Part shown: one piece after another, positions 16,342 through 24,549 of the stretch
How positions within the stretch are numbered: position 1 is the stretch's first letter
How the letters are laid out: each line of letters opens with the position of its first letter
NCBI GenBank assembly: GCA_034926675.1
Contig: JAYFQW010000010.1
Span: 24,953 to 88,952, forward strand
DNA from: Clostridia bacterium
GTDB taxonomy: Bacteria; Bacillota; DTU025
Length of the DNA: 64,000 bases
Direction: 5' to 3'
Made by a program: the position numbers and the translations under genes
The notes under the pieces: model-generated
What the model saw: the letters and a program-made list of their open reading frames with translations, nothing else
What the model was told of the DNA's origin: nothing
Databases searched by the model: none

Positions 16342-17574
16342 CTACATGGAAATGTTCACCATGTTGAACATCGGCATCATGACGGCTGCTACTATCAAAC
16401 CCGCGAAAACCCCTATCACGAGGATAATCGCAGGCTCGATGGCCGTTGTGAGGTTCTTCACCGCATAGTCGACTTCTTGATCATAGAAGTCAGCGGTCTT
16501 TATGAGCATATCGTCGAGGGCGCCTGTCTCCTCGCCGATGCCTACCATGTGCGCGAGCATCGGGGGGAATATCTTCGACTGCCGGAGCGGCCTCGCAAGC
16601 CCCTGCCCATCGCGAACTGATGCCTTGGCCGCCCTCACCGTGTCCTTCACAACCGAGTTTCCCGATACTCTATCTAGGAGATCCAGCGCCTGCAGCATGG
16701 GCACTCCGCTCTGCACCAGCATCCCGAAGGTCCGTGCGAACTGCGCCGTGTTATCCTTTCGAACCAGCACTCCTACCGCGGGTATGCGCAGCACCGTCTG
16801 GTCAAACCAGCCCTTGCCGGCGCCGTGCACGTAGTGAAGGAAGAAGTAGACTCCGACCGCGGGCGCCCCGAAGTAGATGTACCAGAAATGCTGCATGCTA
16901 GTGCCGAAGGCGAAGAGTATTCGAGTTATGGCCGGCAATTCCATGTTGAACCCCTTGAACATGTCGATGAAGGTGGGCAGCACGAACATCATAAGCGCCG
17001 TGATGGCTATTGCCGCTACGCCCACCAGAATAGCCGGGTAAACAAGGGCGCCCTTGACCTTGCCCCTGACCTCCACCTGCTTTTCGAAGTGCTTAGCGAC
17101 TCTGTCAAGCACTGCGTCAAGGGATCCTGACGCTTCTCCGGCCTCCACCATGTAGATGAACAGTGGCGGAAACGCGGTTGGGAACTTCGCCAGGGAGTTC
17201 GAGAACGTCTCTCCAGCCTCTACACTCCTACGAACTTCGTTTATGAGCTCGCGCACCGAGGGCGCTTCTATTTGCTGCACAAGTATGTTCAGGGCCTGCA
17301 CGAGGGATATCCCCGAGCCGATCATTGTCGCAAGTTGGCGCGAAATTAGGGATAGCTGCACAACTCCGATATGCTTTGCGGGCGCGCCTTTCTTCGCAGT
17401 GCCGCCTATGGGGGCGTCAAACACGGACGCACGCTTCGCAGTGATCGAAGTTGGCATGAGCCCCTGGTTCCTAAGGCGTTCCGCCACGGCGGCGGCGTTC
17501 TCCGCCTCCATCGAACCCTCGACTACCTTGCCGTATGAGTCGCGTCCACGATAGGACCATGAGATGCTCGCCAT
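16342..17574 (-). CDS. pilC: Type IV pilus inner-membrane platform protein PilC
   Basis: A 410-residue protein with the two tandem GspF/PilC domains: the first around residues 70-195 (LSLISRQLATMIGSGISLVQ) and the second around 272-400 (NTAQFARTFGMLVQSGVPML). Three membrane segments are apparent (about 171-190, 220-245 and 377-400). The repeated motif GEASGSLD / GEETGALDDML is characteristic. PilC is the platform rotated by PilB and PilT. The ATG has GGGAGGTGATCC upstream. It follows pilT by 33 bases. Confidence 0.95.
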   Translation of the reverse strand: MASISWSYRGRDSYGKVVEGSMEAENAAAVAERLRNQGLMPTSITAKRASVFDAPIGGTAKKGAPAKHIGVVQLSLISRQLATMIGSGISLVQALNILVQQIEAPSVRELINEVRRSVEAGETFSNSLAKFPTAFPPLFIYMVEAGEASGSLDAVLDRVAKHFEKQVEVRGKVKGALVYPAILVGVAAIAITALMMFVLPTFIDMFKGFNMELPAITRILFAFGTSMQHFWYIYFGAPAVGVYFFLHYVHGAGKGWFDQTVLRIPAVGVLVRKDNTAQFARTFGMLVQSGVPMLQALDLLDRVSGNSVVKDTVRAAKASVRDGQGLARPLRQSKIFPPMLAHMVGIGEETGALDDMLIKTADFYDQEVDYAVKNLTTAIEPAIILVIGVFAGLIVAAVMMPMFNMVNISM

Positions 17575-17607
17575 GGTGGATCACCTCCCTCGATTCGGAC
17601 CCCCTGG

Positions 17608-18678
17608 CTACATCATCCGCGCCGGATCCGCAAGCCTCCGGAATTCCTCGGGGTCAGACGCATGCACCAGGGCTTCATCACGGGTTATCAGGCCACGCGC
17701 AACCATGTCGCGAAGGGCCATGTCCAGGCTTTGCATCCCGAACTTGGCGCCAGTTTGCAGCACCGAGTATATCTGATGGGTCTTCCCTTCTCGGATCAGG
17801 TTGCGGACTGCCGGCGTGGCGACCAGGACCTCGACTGCGATGACCCTGCCAGTGCCGTCTGCCCTCGGCATTAATGTTTGCGATGCGACCCCCTGAAGCA
17901 CCGACGCCAACTGGATCCTGACCTGCTGCTGCTGGTGCGGGGGGAACTGGTCGATCACCCTGTCTACAGTCTGCACAGTGTCGTTGGTGTGCAGAGTCGC
18001 GAAAACCAGGTGCCCAGTCTCAGCAGCAGTCAACGCGATAGACGTTGTCTCCAGGTCGCGCATCTCGCCTACGAGTATGACATCCGGGTCCTCCCGAAGC
18101 GCAGAGCGGAGAGCAGCCGCGAACGATCTCGTATCCGAACCCACCTCACGCTGGTTGATCATGCTCTTGTTGTGCTTATGCAGGTACTCGATCGGGTCCT
18201 CCAGCGTGATGATGTGGCACTGCCTTTCGTTGTTGATGATGTCAATCAGCGATGCGAGAGTAGTGGATTTCCCGCTTCCAGTAGGGCCGGTCACCAGCAC
18301 CATTCCCCGAGGCTTGTCCGCAAATGTGCGGACCACGGCCGGAAGGCCAAGCTCATCGAGGGAGCGAATCTTCGTTGGGATCACACGTGCAGCAGCTCCG
18401 ATGGATCCTCGCTGAGTGTAGGCATTCACCCTGAACCTGGCCACTTTGGGCATGCCGTAGGAGAAGTCGACCTCTCCTAGTGTATCGAAGGTCTCCCTGA
18501 CTTTGGGGTTCATCATCGCGAGCACCATTTCCGCGCTGTCCGCCGGCAGTAACTTTGGCCTGCCGGCCAGGGGTTTCAGTATCCCCATCACCCGCACCAT
18601 GGGAGGCAATCCCACCGTTATGTGCAGATCAGAAGCTCCTAGGTTGACCGCCTCAAGGAGCAGTTCGTCGATGGTCAC
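17608..18678 (-). CDS. pilT: Type IV pilus retraction ATPase PilT
   Basis: A 356-residue hexameric ATPase with a PAS-like N domain, Walker A GPTGSGKSTT (Lys137), Asp box (IITLEDPIEYLH), Walker B (DPDVILVGEMRD), His box (GHLVFATLHTNDT) and the retraction-specific C-terminal motif AVRNLIREGKTHQ. These features separate it from PilB and imply retractable, twitching-competent pili. It begins with GTG at 18676-18678 after GGTGAT. A likely promoter lies in the 155-base gap upstream, which could give PilT extra transcription independent of PilB. Confidence 0.95.
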   Translation of the reverse strand: MTIDELLLEAVNLGASDLHITVGLPPMVRVMGILKPLAGRPKLLPADSAEMVLAMMNPKVRETFDTLGEVDFSYGMPKVARFRVNAYTQRGSIGAAARVIPTKIRSLDELGLPAVVRTFADKPRGMVLVTGPTGSGKSTTLASLIDIINNERQCHIITLEDPIEYLHKHNKSMINQREVGSDTRSFAAALRSALREDPDVILVGEMRDLETTSIALTAAETGHLVFATLHTNDTVQTVDRVIDQFPPHQQQQVRIQLASVLQGVASQTLMPRADGTGRVIAVEVLVATPAVRNLIREGKTHQIYSVLQTGAKFGMQSLDMALRDMVARGLITRDEALVHASDPEEFRRLADPARMM

Positions 18679-18745
18679 TCAATCACCGTCCACAAGTGAG
18701 CGATTGCGGTGCCTAGAGAGGATTATCGGCAATCGCATGCACATG

Positions 18746-18775
18746 ATTATAGCTCAACCTATAGAATCCGGGAAG
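18746..18775 (-). promoter_or_regulatory. Putative SigA promoter upstream of pilT
   Basis: A perfect TATAAT on the minus strand at 18746-18751 lies in the 155-base gap between pilB and pilT. The -35 hexamer at 17 bases' distance (TTCCCG) is poor, so strength is uncertain. It would add transcription of pilT and downstream genes. Confidence 0.4.
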
Positions 18776-18833
18776 AACGACGCCTGATTCGGAATATGGC
18801 CGTCCATGTCCATTCCCCAGCGCATCGGGGGTT

Positions 18834-20573
18834 CTATGTATCCCCGCCGGCGGCTACGCGCATCACCTCATCAATTGTGGTAATGCGCCTGCGAACCTTC
18901 TCAGCCCCATCCTCTATGAGCCGCCTCATCCCGTGTTCGCGGGCGATTGCCCCGAGTGCGTCCGACGATGCGCTCTTGGCGATCGCCTGGCGGATGGGTT
19001 CGTTCACATTCATGATCTCATGTATCGCCGTCCGCCCGGAGTAGCCGGTGTTCCCGCACTGCCTGCAGCCCTTGCCCCGCACTAGTGTGCTGGGAAGTCC
19101 GAGCCCCGGCTCATCGGACAGCCCGTTAGTAGTCCGAAGCCACCTTCCCCACGACTCCGCGTCGGGAGTGTACTCCTCTGCACAGTGGGAGCACACCCTG
19201 CGCACCAGGCGCTGGGAGAGCACGCAGATGAGAGATGAAGCCACCAGGAACGGCTCGGCGCCCATATCGGAGAGCCTCACGGTTGCGCCAGGCGCATCGT
19301 TGGTATGCAGGGTGGAGAGAACCAGGTGCCCCGTGAGGGCCGCGTTCACCGCAATTCCTGCAGTCTCGCCATCGCGGATCTCGCCTACCATGATGATATC
19401 CGGGTCCTGCCGCAGCATGGAGCGAAGCCCTGAAGCGAAAGTGAGCCCGGCCTTTACGTTGGTCTGAACCTGGTTCACCCCATCGAGCCTGAACTCCACT
19501 GGGTCTTCCACCGTGATGATGTTCTTATCGTCGGAGTTGAGCTTGTTGAGGGAGGCATAGAGCGTCTGGGTCTTGCCGCTTCCGGTCGGGCCAGTCACTA
19601 GCAGGATCCCGTATGGATGGGACAAGGCCCTATCCCACAGCTCAAGGTTATCCGGGAGGAATCCAAGCTGCTCCAGCCGAACCTGCGCGCCGCGCTTGAA
19701 CAGCACCCGGCACACGACTTTCTCCCCGTAGAGCGTTGGCAATGTGGAAACTCGGAGGTCGATCTCCTCCCCCTCCACCTTCAGCTGGACTCGGCCATCC
19801 TGAGGCACTCGCCTCTCTGCGATATCCATGTTCGACATGATCTTAAACCGAGATGCAATAGCAGCGCGGGTTCCTCGGGGGGTCTTCATGATTTCCCGAA
19901 GCATTCCATCCACTCGGTACCGTACCCTGACCGAGCCCGCCTGCGGCTCTACATGAATATCGGAGGCGCGCTCCCGCACCGCCTGGGAGATGATCATGTT
20001 CACAAGGCGCACTACGGGCGCCTCATCCACCAGTTCTCGCAGGCGATCGAGGCCGATCTCCTCTTCCTCTCCGGTAAGCTCTACGCCCTCGCCGGAGTAA
20101 TCCTCAAGATCCCGCACGACCTGGTCGAGATCCTCAGAGGATCCGTAGTACTGCTCTAGCGCCCGCTGGATCTCATCTTCAGCAGCCACCACCGGCTCAA
20201 CGTCGAGCCCAGTGGCGAGCTTCACATCGTCGATGGCGAACACGTTCAACGGATCAGCCATGGCAAGAGTGAGCTTCTTCCCGGAGAGCTCCAGAGCGAG
20301 CACTCTATGCCTTCGAGCCATGGCCTCCGGAACCAGCTTGATCACCTCATCGGAGATAACATACTCCGGAAGGCTGACGCGCTTCACCCCGAGCTGATGC
20401 TCGAGAACTCCAGCCAAGGCCGATTCGGAAGTGTATCCGAGTTTCACCAGGATTCGGCCAAGCCTCTCCCCGGTGCGGCGCTGGACTTCCAGAGCCTCAT
20501 CAAGCTGAGCTAACGTGAGTGCGCCAGCTTCCAGCAGTACATCGCCAACTCGTTTGTGACCAGGGCGCGCCAA
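18834..20573 (-). CDS. pilB: Type IV pilus assembly ATPase PilB
   Basis: A 579-residue extension motor. An N-terminal GspE_N/MshEN domain (residues about 5-145) is followed by the ATPase core with Walker A GPTGSGKTQT (Lys334), Asp box (IITVEDPVEF), Walker B (DPDIIMVGEIRD) and His box (GHLVLSTLHTNDA). The zinc tetracysteine is present (Cys461, Cys464, Cys503, Cys506). It starts with TTG at 20571-20573 after GGGGGAACAGG. It is the first gene of the pilus operon; the 99-base gap to the coaBC stop shows no strong promoter or terminator, so read-through from the coaBC operon is possible. Confidence 0.95.
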   Translation of the reverse strand: MARPGHKRVGDVLLEAGALTLAQLDEALEVQRRTGERLGRILVKLGYTSESALAGVLEHQLGVKRVSLPEYVISDEVIKLVPEAMARRHRVLALELSGKKLTLAMADPLNVFAIDDVKLATGLDVEPVVAAEDEIQRALEQYYGSSEDLDQVVRDLEDYSGEGVELTGEEEEIGLDRLRELVDEAPVVRLVNMIISQAVRERASDIHVEPQAGSVRVRYRVDGMLREIMKTPRGTRAAIASRFKIMSNMDIAERRVPQDGRVQLKVEGEEIDLRVSTLPTLYGEKVVCRVLFKRGAQVRLEQLGFLPDNLELWDRALSHPYGILLVTGPTGSGKTQTLYASLNKLNSDDKNIITVEDPVEFRLDGVNQVQTNVKAGLTFASGLRSMLRQDPDIIMVGEIRDGETAGIAVNAALTGHLVLSTLHTNDAPGATVRLSDMGAEPFLVASSLICVLSQRLVRRVCSHCAEEYTPDAESWGRWLRTTNGLSDEPGLGLPSTLVRGKGCRQCGNTGYSGRTAIHEIMNVNEPIRQAIAKSASSDALGAIAREHGMRRLIEDGAEKVRRRITTIDEVMRVAAGGDT

Positions 20574-20672
20574 GGCCTGTTCCCCCGTTCCCTAAATGGC
20601 TAAAGATACAGGTTCTACGCGCACACTCCTATTCCTCCTCGAAAACCCATGCATGCCAAGGGAAACTGCTGA

Positions 20673-21878
20673 TTATCCGCGCTTCGGCCCGAGAGAGAGG
20701 CACACGCGATCGAGGATTTCGTGGGCCAGGGTGAGCTTAGTCATGGAGGGAAGCGCCTCAGGCTCAAGGCCTGGACGCAGTATTGTGACGGTGTTCTCGT
20801 CTGCTCCGAAGGGTGACGACGGGCCTCCCACAGCGTTGACCACGACCATGTCCAAATTCTTCGCGTCGAGCTTCGACTGAGCATGGGCAATGATGTCGTC
20901 GGTCTCAGCTGCGAACCCGACAACGGTGCGATTGCCCTTTGCACGGCCGATCTCAGCTATGATGTCGGAGGTGCGGGCAAGCTCCAGGTTCATCTCGCCA
21001 TCTGACTTCTTGATCTTCGACTCGTTGTAGTGGGCAGGGCGATAGTCGGCGACCGCAGCCGCGCCGATCACGATATCGGCTTCGCGTGCGGCCTTGATTG
21101 TCGCCTCGCGCATCTGGGCTGCAGACTCCACCATGAGAAGTTCGCATCCCTCTGGGCGATCAAGAGCCACGGGCCCAGACACCAGCGTAACTTCCGCGCC
21201 CCTGGCCCCGGCGGCCCAGGCGATCGCGTAGCCCATCTTGCCCGAGGAACGGTTGCCGATGAACCTGACAGGGTCGATGTGCTCGTGAGTGGGGCCAGCA
21301 GTCACCACTACTCTTCGCCCGACAAGCGCAGGCCGCCCTTTCGATGCCAGCATGTGCATGGCGAACTCCGTTATCCGGTCAGGCTCTGCCATCCGCCCAA
21401 CGCCGACGTCTCCACAGGCGAGCCTCCCGCACTCGGGGCCGATGAAACGGCGCCCGAGCGATTTGAGGGACTCGATGTTCCGCTGAACTATGGGATTCGC
21501 GTACATGCCCACATTCATGGCAGGTGCGATCAGTACAGGCGCCCGCGTGGCCATGACAGTAGTTGTGAGAAGGTCGTCGGCAATGCCCGACGCAAGCTTC
21601 CCGATGAAGTTGGCCGTGGCCGGGGCTATCACGAAGAGGTCCGCCGCTTCCGAAAGGGAAACATGCTTCACGTTCCACTGGCCGGGTTCAGCAAACAAAT
21701 CGATGCTCACTGGATTTCCAGTGAGCGTGCGATACGTAAGCGGCGCAACGAACTCGCACGCCGACTTGGTCATTATGACCTGCACATCAACACCGCGCTT
21801 GGTGAGCGCACTAGCCACTAGTGAGGCTTTAGCAGCAGCGATGCCGCCGGTGACTCCAAACACACATGCCGCGCACAT
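20673..21878 (-). CDS. coaBC: Phosphopantothenoylcysteine decarboxylase / phosphopantothenate-cysteine ligase
   Basis: A 401-residue fusion that makes 4'-phosphopantetheine precursors for coenzyme A. The N-terminal CoaC flavoprotein half has VTGGIAAAKA, the active-site His72 (VKHVSL), PAMNVGMY and the substrate-lid Cys155 (GRLACGDVG). The C-terminal CoaB half has VTAGPTHEHIDPVRFIGNRS and SGKMGYAIA. The true start is the ATG at 21876-21878, two bases from the rpoZ stop, with CAGGGA upstream; the frame open to 22004 runs into rpoZ. It follows rpoZ in the standard Bacillota order. No anomalies. Confidence 0.95.
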   Translation of the reverse strand: MCAACVFGVTGGIAAAKASLVASALTKRGVDVQVIMTKSACEFVAPLTYRTLTGNPVSIDLFAEPGQWNVKHVSLSEAADLFVIAPATANFIGKLASGIADDLLTTTVMATRAPVLIAPAMNVGMYANPIVQRNIESLKSLGRRFIGPECGRLACGDVGVGRMAEPDRITEFAMHMLASKGRPALVGRRVVVTAGPTHEHIDPVRFIGNRSSGKMGYAIAWAAGARGAEVTLVSGPVALDRPEGCELLMVESAAQMREATIKAAREADIVIGAAAVADYRPAHYNESKIKKSDGEMNLELARTSDIIAEIGRAKGNRTVVGFAAETDDIIAHAQSKLDAKNLDMVVVNAVGGPSSPFGADENTVTILRPGLEPEALPSMTKLTLAHEILDRVCLSLGPKRG

Positions 21879-21879
21879 C

Positions 21880-22170
21880 TTATCCCTGATTCGCGCCTGC
21901 GCGGGCGTGCTTTGCATAGTCGGCATGATCCCATGGCGCCGATGCGTCATCAAGGGAAGGTCTGTAGTAAGTAACTTTCCCTTCCTGAATCTCGCGCATT
22001 GCACGGGTCACAGGCTTCTCAAGGCCATAGTCGCCCCTCTTTTGCTGGAAGTCCATGATCTGCCTCGCGCGCTTCGCAGTCATGACCACCAGCGTGTAGC
22101 GGGAGTCAACCTTGGTTATTAGGTCTTCCAATGGGGTTCGAATCAACTGATCTGGACGCCTCCTTGACAT
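21880..22170 (-). CDS. rpoZ: RNA polymerase omega subunit
   Basis: A 96-residue RpoZ family protein with the core LEDLITKVDSRYTLVVMTAK RARQI and the later KPVTRAMREIQEGKVTY segment. Omega helps fold and stabilise the beta' subunit of RNA polymerase. The ATG at 22168-22170 follows AAGGG by five bases and adds eight residues before the usual start; a TTG at 22146 (after AGGAGG, but 12 bases away) would give the classical N-terminus and cannot be excluded. It lies between gmk and coaBC, as in most Bacillota. Confidence 0.9.
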   Translation of the reverse strand: MSRRRPDQLIRTPLEDLITKVDSRYTLVVMTAKRARQIMDFQQKRGDYGLEKPVTRAMREIQEGKVTYYRPSLDDASAPWDHADYAKHARAGANQG

Positions 22171-22255
22171 CAATGCCCTTGCATCACATGAAGCCCCCTT
22201 CATCCGTCGCACTTCCAGAGCGGCGTCAGGCAGGCCCCCGCAACAGCCATCTACG

Positions 22256-22903
22256 CTAGGATCCCGTAGACTCGATTAAATCACGGATATGGCCTTCGCA
22301 ATCGCAACGGGGAACACGGGCGCGTTCCGCGAGTATGATCGCCTTGACTCGCTCCACGGCTGAGGCGAGATCGGAGTTCAACACGACGTAGTCGTATCGG
22401 AAGACCTCCCGTACCTCCTGCACAGCCACGGCGAGCCGGCGTTCAATCGCCTCGCGCGATTCGGATCCGCGCCTCTCGATCCTCGCCCGAAGCTCAGCGA
22501 TGGACGGCGGCATGAGGAAAACAAAGATCGCCTCAGGCATCGAACGGCGGACCTGTATGGCCCCGCTTATCTCGATGTCCATGATCACATCCTCGCCCGC
22601 CGCAAGCTTCTCGTCAACAAAGGCCTTCGGAGTGCCGTACAGATTGCCGCAGAACTCGGCCGTCTCAAGAAAGCCGCCCTGTTCCATCCTGGCCTCAAAC
22701 GCCCCACGCGAAAGGAAGAAGTAGTTCAACCCATTTGACTCGCCTATGCGAGGCGCGCGGGTAGTGGCTGAGATGGAGTAAGCGAGGCCGGGAACCTCCG
22801 CTCTCACCCTCGCGAGAACGGAGTTCTTGCCCGACCCAGACGGGCCTGAGAGAACGATCAGGTTCCCACGGGTTCTGGGCAAATCACTTTGTGCTGGCAA
22901 CAT
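22256..22903 (-). CDS. gmk: Guanylate kinase
   Basis: A 215-residue GMP kinase. P-loop GPSGSGKNSVL (residues 20-30), then SISATTRAPRIGE GMP-binding segment, then YFFLSRGAFEARMEQGGFLE, all typical. It phosphorylates GMP to GDP in the cytoplasm. The residue after the P-loop lysine is Asn; many Gmk proteins have Gly or Ser here, followed by Ser/Thr as in this protein, so the site should work. The ATG at 22901-22903 is the first good start after the remA stop; GAGG lies seven bases upstream. The frame open to 22963 overlaps remA without support. Confidence 0.95.
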   Translation of the reverse strand: MLPAQSDLPRTRGNLIVLSGPSGSGKNSVLARVRAEVPGLAYSISATTRAPRIGESNGLNYFFLSRGAFEARMEQGGFLETAEFCGNLYGTPKAFVDEKLAAGEDVIMDIEISGAIQVRRSMPEAIFVFLMPPSIAELRARIERRGSESREAIERRLAVAVQEVREVFRYDYVVLNSDLASAVERVKAIILAERARVPRCDCEGHIRDLIESTGS

Positions 22904-22913
22904 GTGGCGGCCT

Positions 22914-23180
22914 CTACTCCCGTCCAACCGCATCGGCGTCCTTAGCTTCCACCCGGTGCGCAACGGTTTCAGGCTGCACTGCGGATAGAATCACATGCCC
23001 GCTATCGGCGACCATCACAGCACGGGTCCGCCGTCCGTAGGTGGCGTCGACAAGCATGCCGCGTTCCCGGCACTCCTGGATTATCCTTTTAATCGGCGCC
23101 GACTCAGGGCTGACAATTGCTACGAGTCGATTTGCGGCTACTATGTTCCCAAAGCCGATATTGACGAGCTTGATGGCCAC
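22914..23180 (-). CDS. remA: RemA-like extracellular matrix regulatory protein (DUF370)
   Basis: An 88-residue protein with the DUF370 hallmark [20 protein letters not shown], then [20 protein letters not shown] and the [21 protein letters not shown] end. In Bacillus subtilis RemA is a DNA-binding activator of biofilm matrix and osmoprotection genes that forms ring-like oligomers; the role here is inferred from family membership. It sits directly upstream of gmk, the conserved yicC-remA-gmk-rpoZ order, with a mihF gene inserted before it. Confidence 0.93.
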   Translation of the reverse strand: MAIKLVNIGFGNIVAANRLVAIVSPESAPIKRIIQECRERGMLVDATYGRRTRAVMVADSGHVILSAVQPETVAHRVEAKDADAVGRE

Positions 23181-23191
23181 GGCCCATCCCC

Positions 23192-23506
23192 CTACTTGGC
23201 CAACTTCTTCAGTAGGGCTTCCTTCTGCCTGACGCCTAGCCCCTGAACCCTCCGGCTCTCATCGATGCCGATCTCCTCCATGATCTGACGGGATCTGACC
23301 CTGCCGATCCGGGGAAGCGACTCCAGAAGGTAGGCGACGCGCATCTTTCCGATGACCTCGTCCTCTGCCTTGCCGAGAATCTCCTCGAGGCCCATCTGCC
23401 CGGCCTTCAGGTTCTCGCGAATCTGAGCCCTCTTGCTCCTGACCTCCTGCGCCTTCTTGAGTGCTGCGTCTTTCTGTTCAGGTGAAAGCTTAGGGAGACT
23501 GTTCAC
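23192..23506 (-). CDS. mihF: Integration host factor, actinobacterial (mIHF) type
   Basis: A 104-residue basic helical protein: [20 protein letters not shown], then [20 protein letters not shown], then [20 protein letters not shown] and [17 protein letters not shown]. The layout (long N-terminal helix, then a helix-two-turns-helix with PRIGRVR) matches the mIHF family, a nucleoid protein unrelated to the HU/IHF fold that bends DNA. It is best known from Actinobacteria. Here it lies inside the yicC-remA-gmk operon. The ATG follows AGGAGGTGCGGTTG. Function as a DNA architectural protein is inferred from the family. Confidence 0.87.
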   Translation of the reverse strand: MNSLPKLSPEQKDAALKKAQEVRSKRAQIRENLKAGQMGLEEILGKAEDEVIGKMRVAYLLESLPRIGRVRSRQIMEEIGIDESRRVQGLGVRQKEALLKKLAK

Positions 23507-23552
23507 TCAACCGCACCTCCTGTTTAGTGATGGGAATGCCGATCAGCCGCGT

Positions 23553-24431
23553 TCACTCGATGTTCTGAATCTGCTCGCGAACCTTCTCCAATTCCGCTTT
23601 GATCTCCACCACCAGGGCGGAGACATTCGAATCCTGGGATTTCGACGCGATTGTGTTTGCCTCGCGGTTCATTTCCTGCGTTATGAAGTCAAGCTTCTTT
23701 CCCACGCTCCCGCGCTCGCGAGCCGAAGCGCGGAACTGCGCAATGTGGGAGCGGAAGCGAACCGTTTCCTCGGTGTAATCGCATCTATCGGCGAACAGAG
23801 CCACTTCCGTGGCAAGCCTGGCCTCATCGACCCTAACATCCACGGCCATGTCCGCAACACGGCGGGCAAGCCGTGCACGGTAGGCTTCTACAGAATTCGG
23901 CGCGTGGGCCCCAACTTCCTGTAGTGTTTGGTCAATTCTCTCTATTCTATGCGCAATATCACTCTCGAGCCTTTCGCCCTCTGCCCTGCGCATCGATTCC
24001 AGCTGCGTGAGGGCCTCTCCAAGCGGTGAGGAGAGCATCGCCCACATCTCCTCCGCCCCTAGCGACGTTTCGCTGACCGTGATCACATCAGGCAGAGCCG
24101 CAAGGGTTTCGACTGACACAGAAGGTGAGAGTGAAAGCTCCCGAGCGAGACTAGCCAGGCCTTCAGAGTAAGCGCGTGCGAGGTGCATATCGAACAGCAC
24201 AGTCCTAAGTGTATCACCGCGCCGTTCCACCGACACTGACACATCAACTTTGCCCCTTGCGATTCTCTCCGATACAAGCGACCTCACCTTATCTTCAACT
24301 GGAGAGAACTCCCTGGGCATCCGTATGGATAGGTCGAGGTATCTATGGTTAAGCGACCTGACTTCCACTGAGACCGCCCTGCCATCGACCGAGCCTTCGG
24401 CACGGCCGAAACCTGTCATACTCGTCAACAT
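23553..24431 (-). CDS. YicC family endoribonuclease
   Basis: A 292-residue protein beginning MLTSMTGFGRAEG and ending with the conserved block KKLDFITQEMNREANTIASK SQD, followed by ELEKVREQIQNIE. Both are YicC/YloC hallmarks (YicC_N and DUF1732). Family members are endoribonucleases linked to RNA turnover and stationary-phase survival. The ATG at 24429-24431 gives the normal start; the longer open frame to 24485 has no support. It heads the operon running through mihF, remA, gmk, rpoZ and coaBC, with a good promoter just upstream. Confidence 0.92.
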   Translation of the reverse strand: MLTSMTGFGRAEGSVDGRAVSVEVRSLNHRYLDLSIRMPREFSPVEDKVRSLVSERIARGKVDVSVSVERRGDTLRTVLFDMHLARAYSEGLASLARELSLSPSVSVETLAALPDVITVSETSLGAEEMWAMLSSPLGEALTQLESMRRAEGERLESDIAHRIERIDQTLQEVGAHAPNSVEAYRARLARRVADMAVDVRVDEARLATEVALFADRCDYTEETVRFRSHIAQFRASARERGSVGKKLDFITQEMNREANTIASKSQDSNVSALVVEIKAELEKVREQIQNIE

Positions 24432-24471
24432 GAGCTGGAGCTCACATCCCTTTTGCAGTCCCGTGCAGCCC

Positions 24472-24501
24472 ATTGTACTATACAAACCCCAGCTGCATCA
24501 A
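24472..24501 (-). promoter_or_regulatory. SigA-type promoter of the yicC-coaBC operon
   Basis: On the minus strand TTGATG (24496-24501) and TACAAT (24472-24477) are separated by 18 bases. The predicted transcript would start about 35 bases upstream of the yicC ATG. It lies in the 118-base gap after the Ca2+ ATPase gene. Confidence 0.6.
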
Positions 24502-24549
24502 GTGTTCACGCTGAACTCCAGCTTGCGGGACATATGTTTTCCGGAACCC

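Noticed and set aside
22820..22850. Defective P-loop in guanylate kinase (Asn after the lysine)
   Set aside because: This position varies in the family (Gly, Ser and others) and the following Ser is present.
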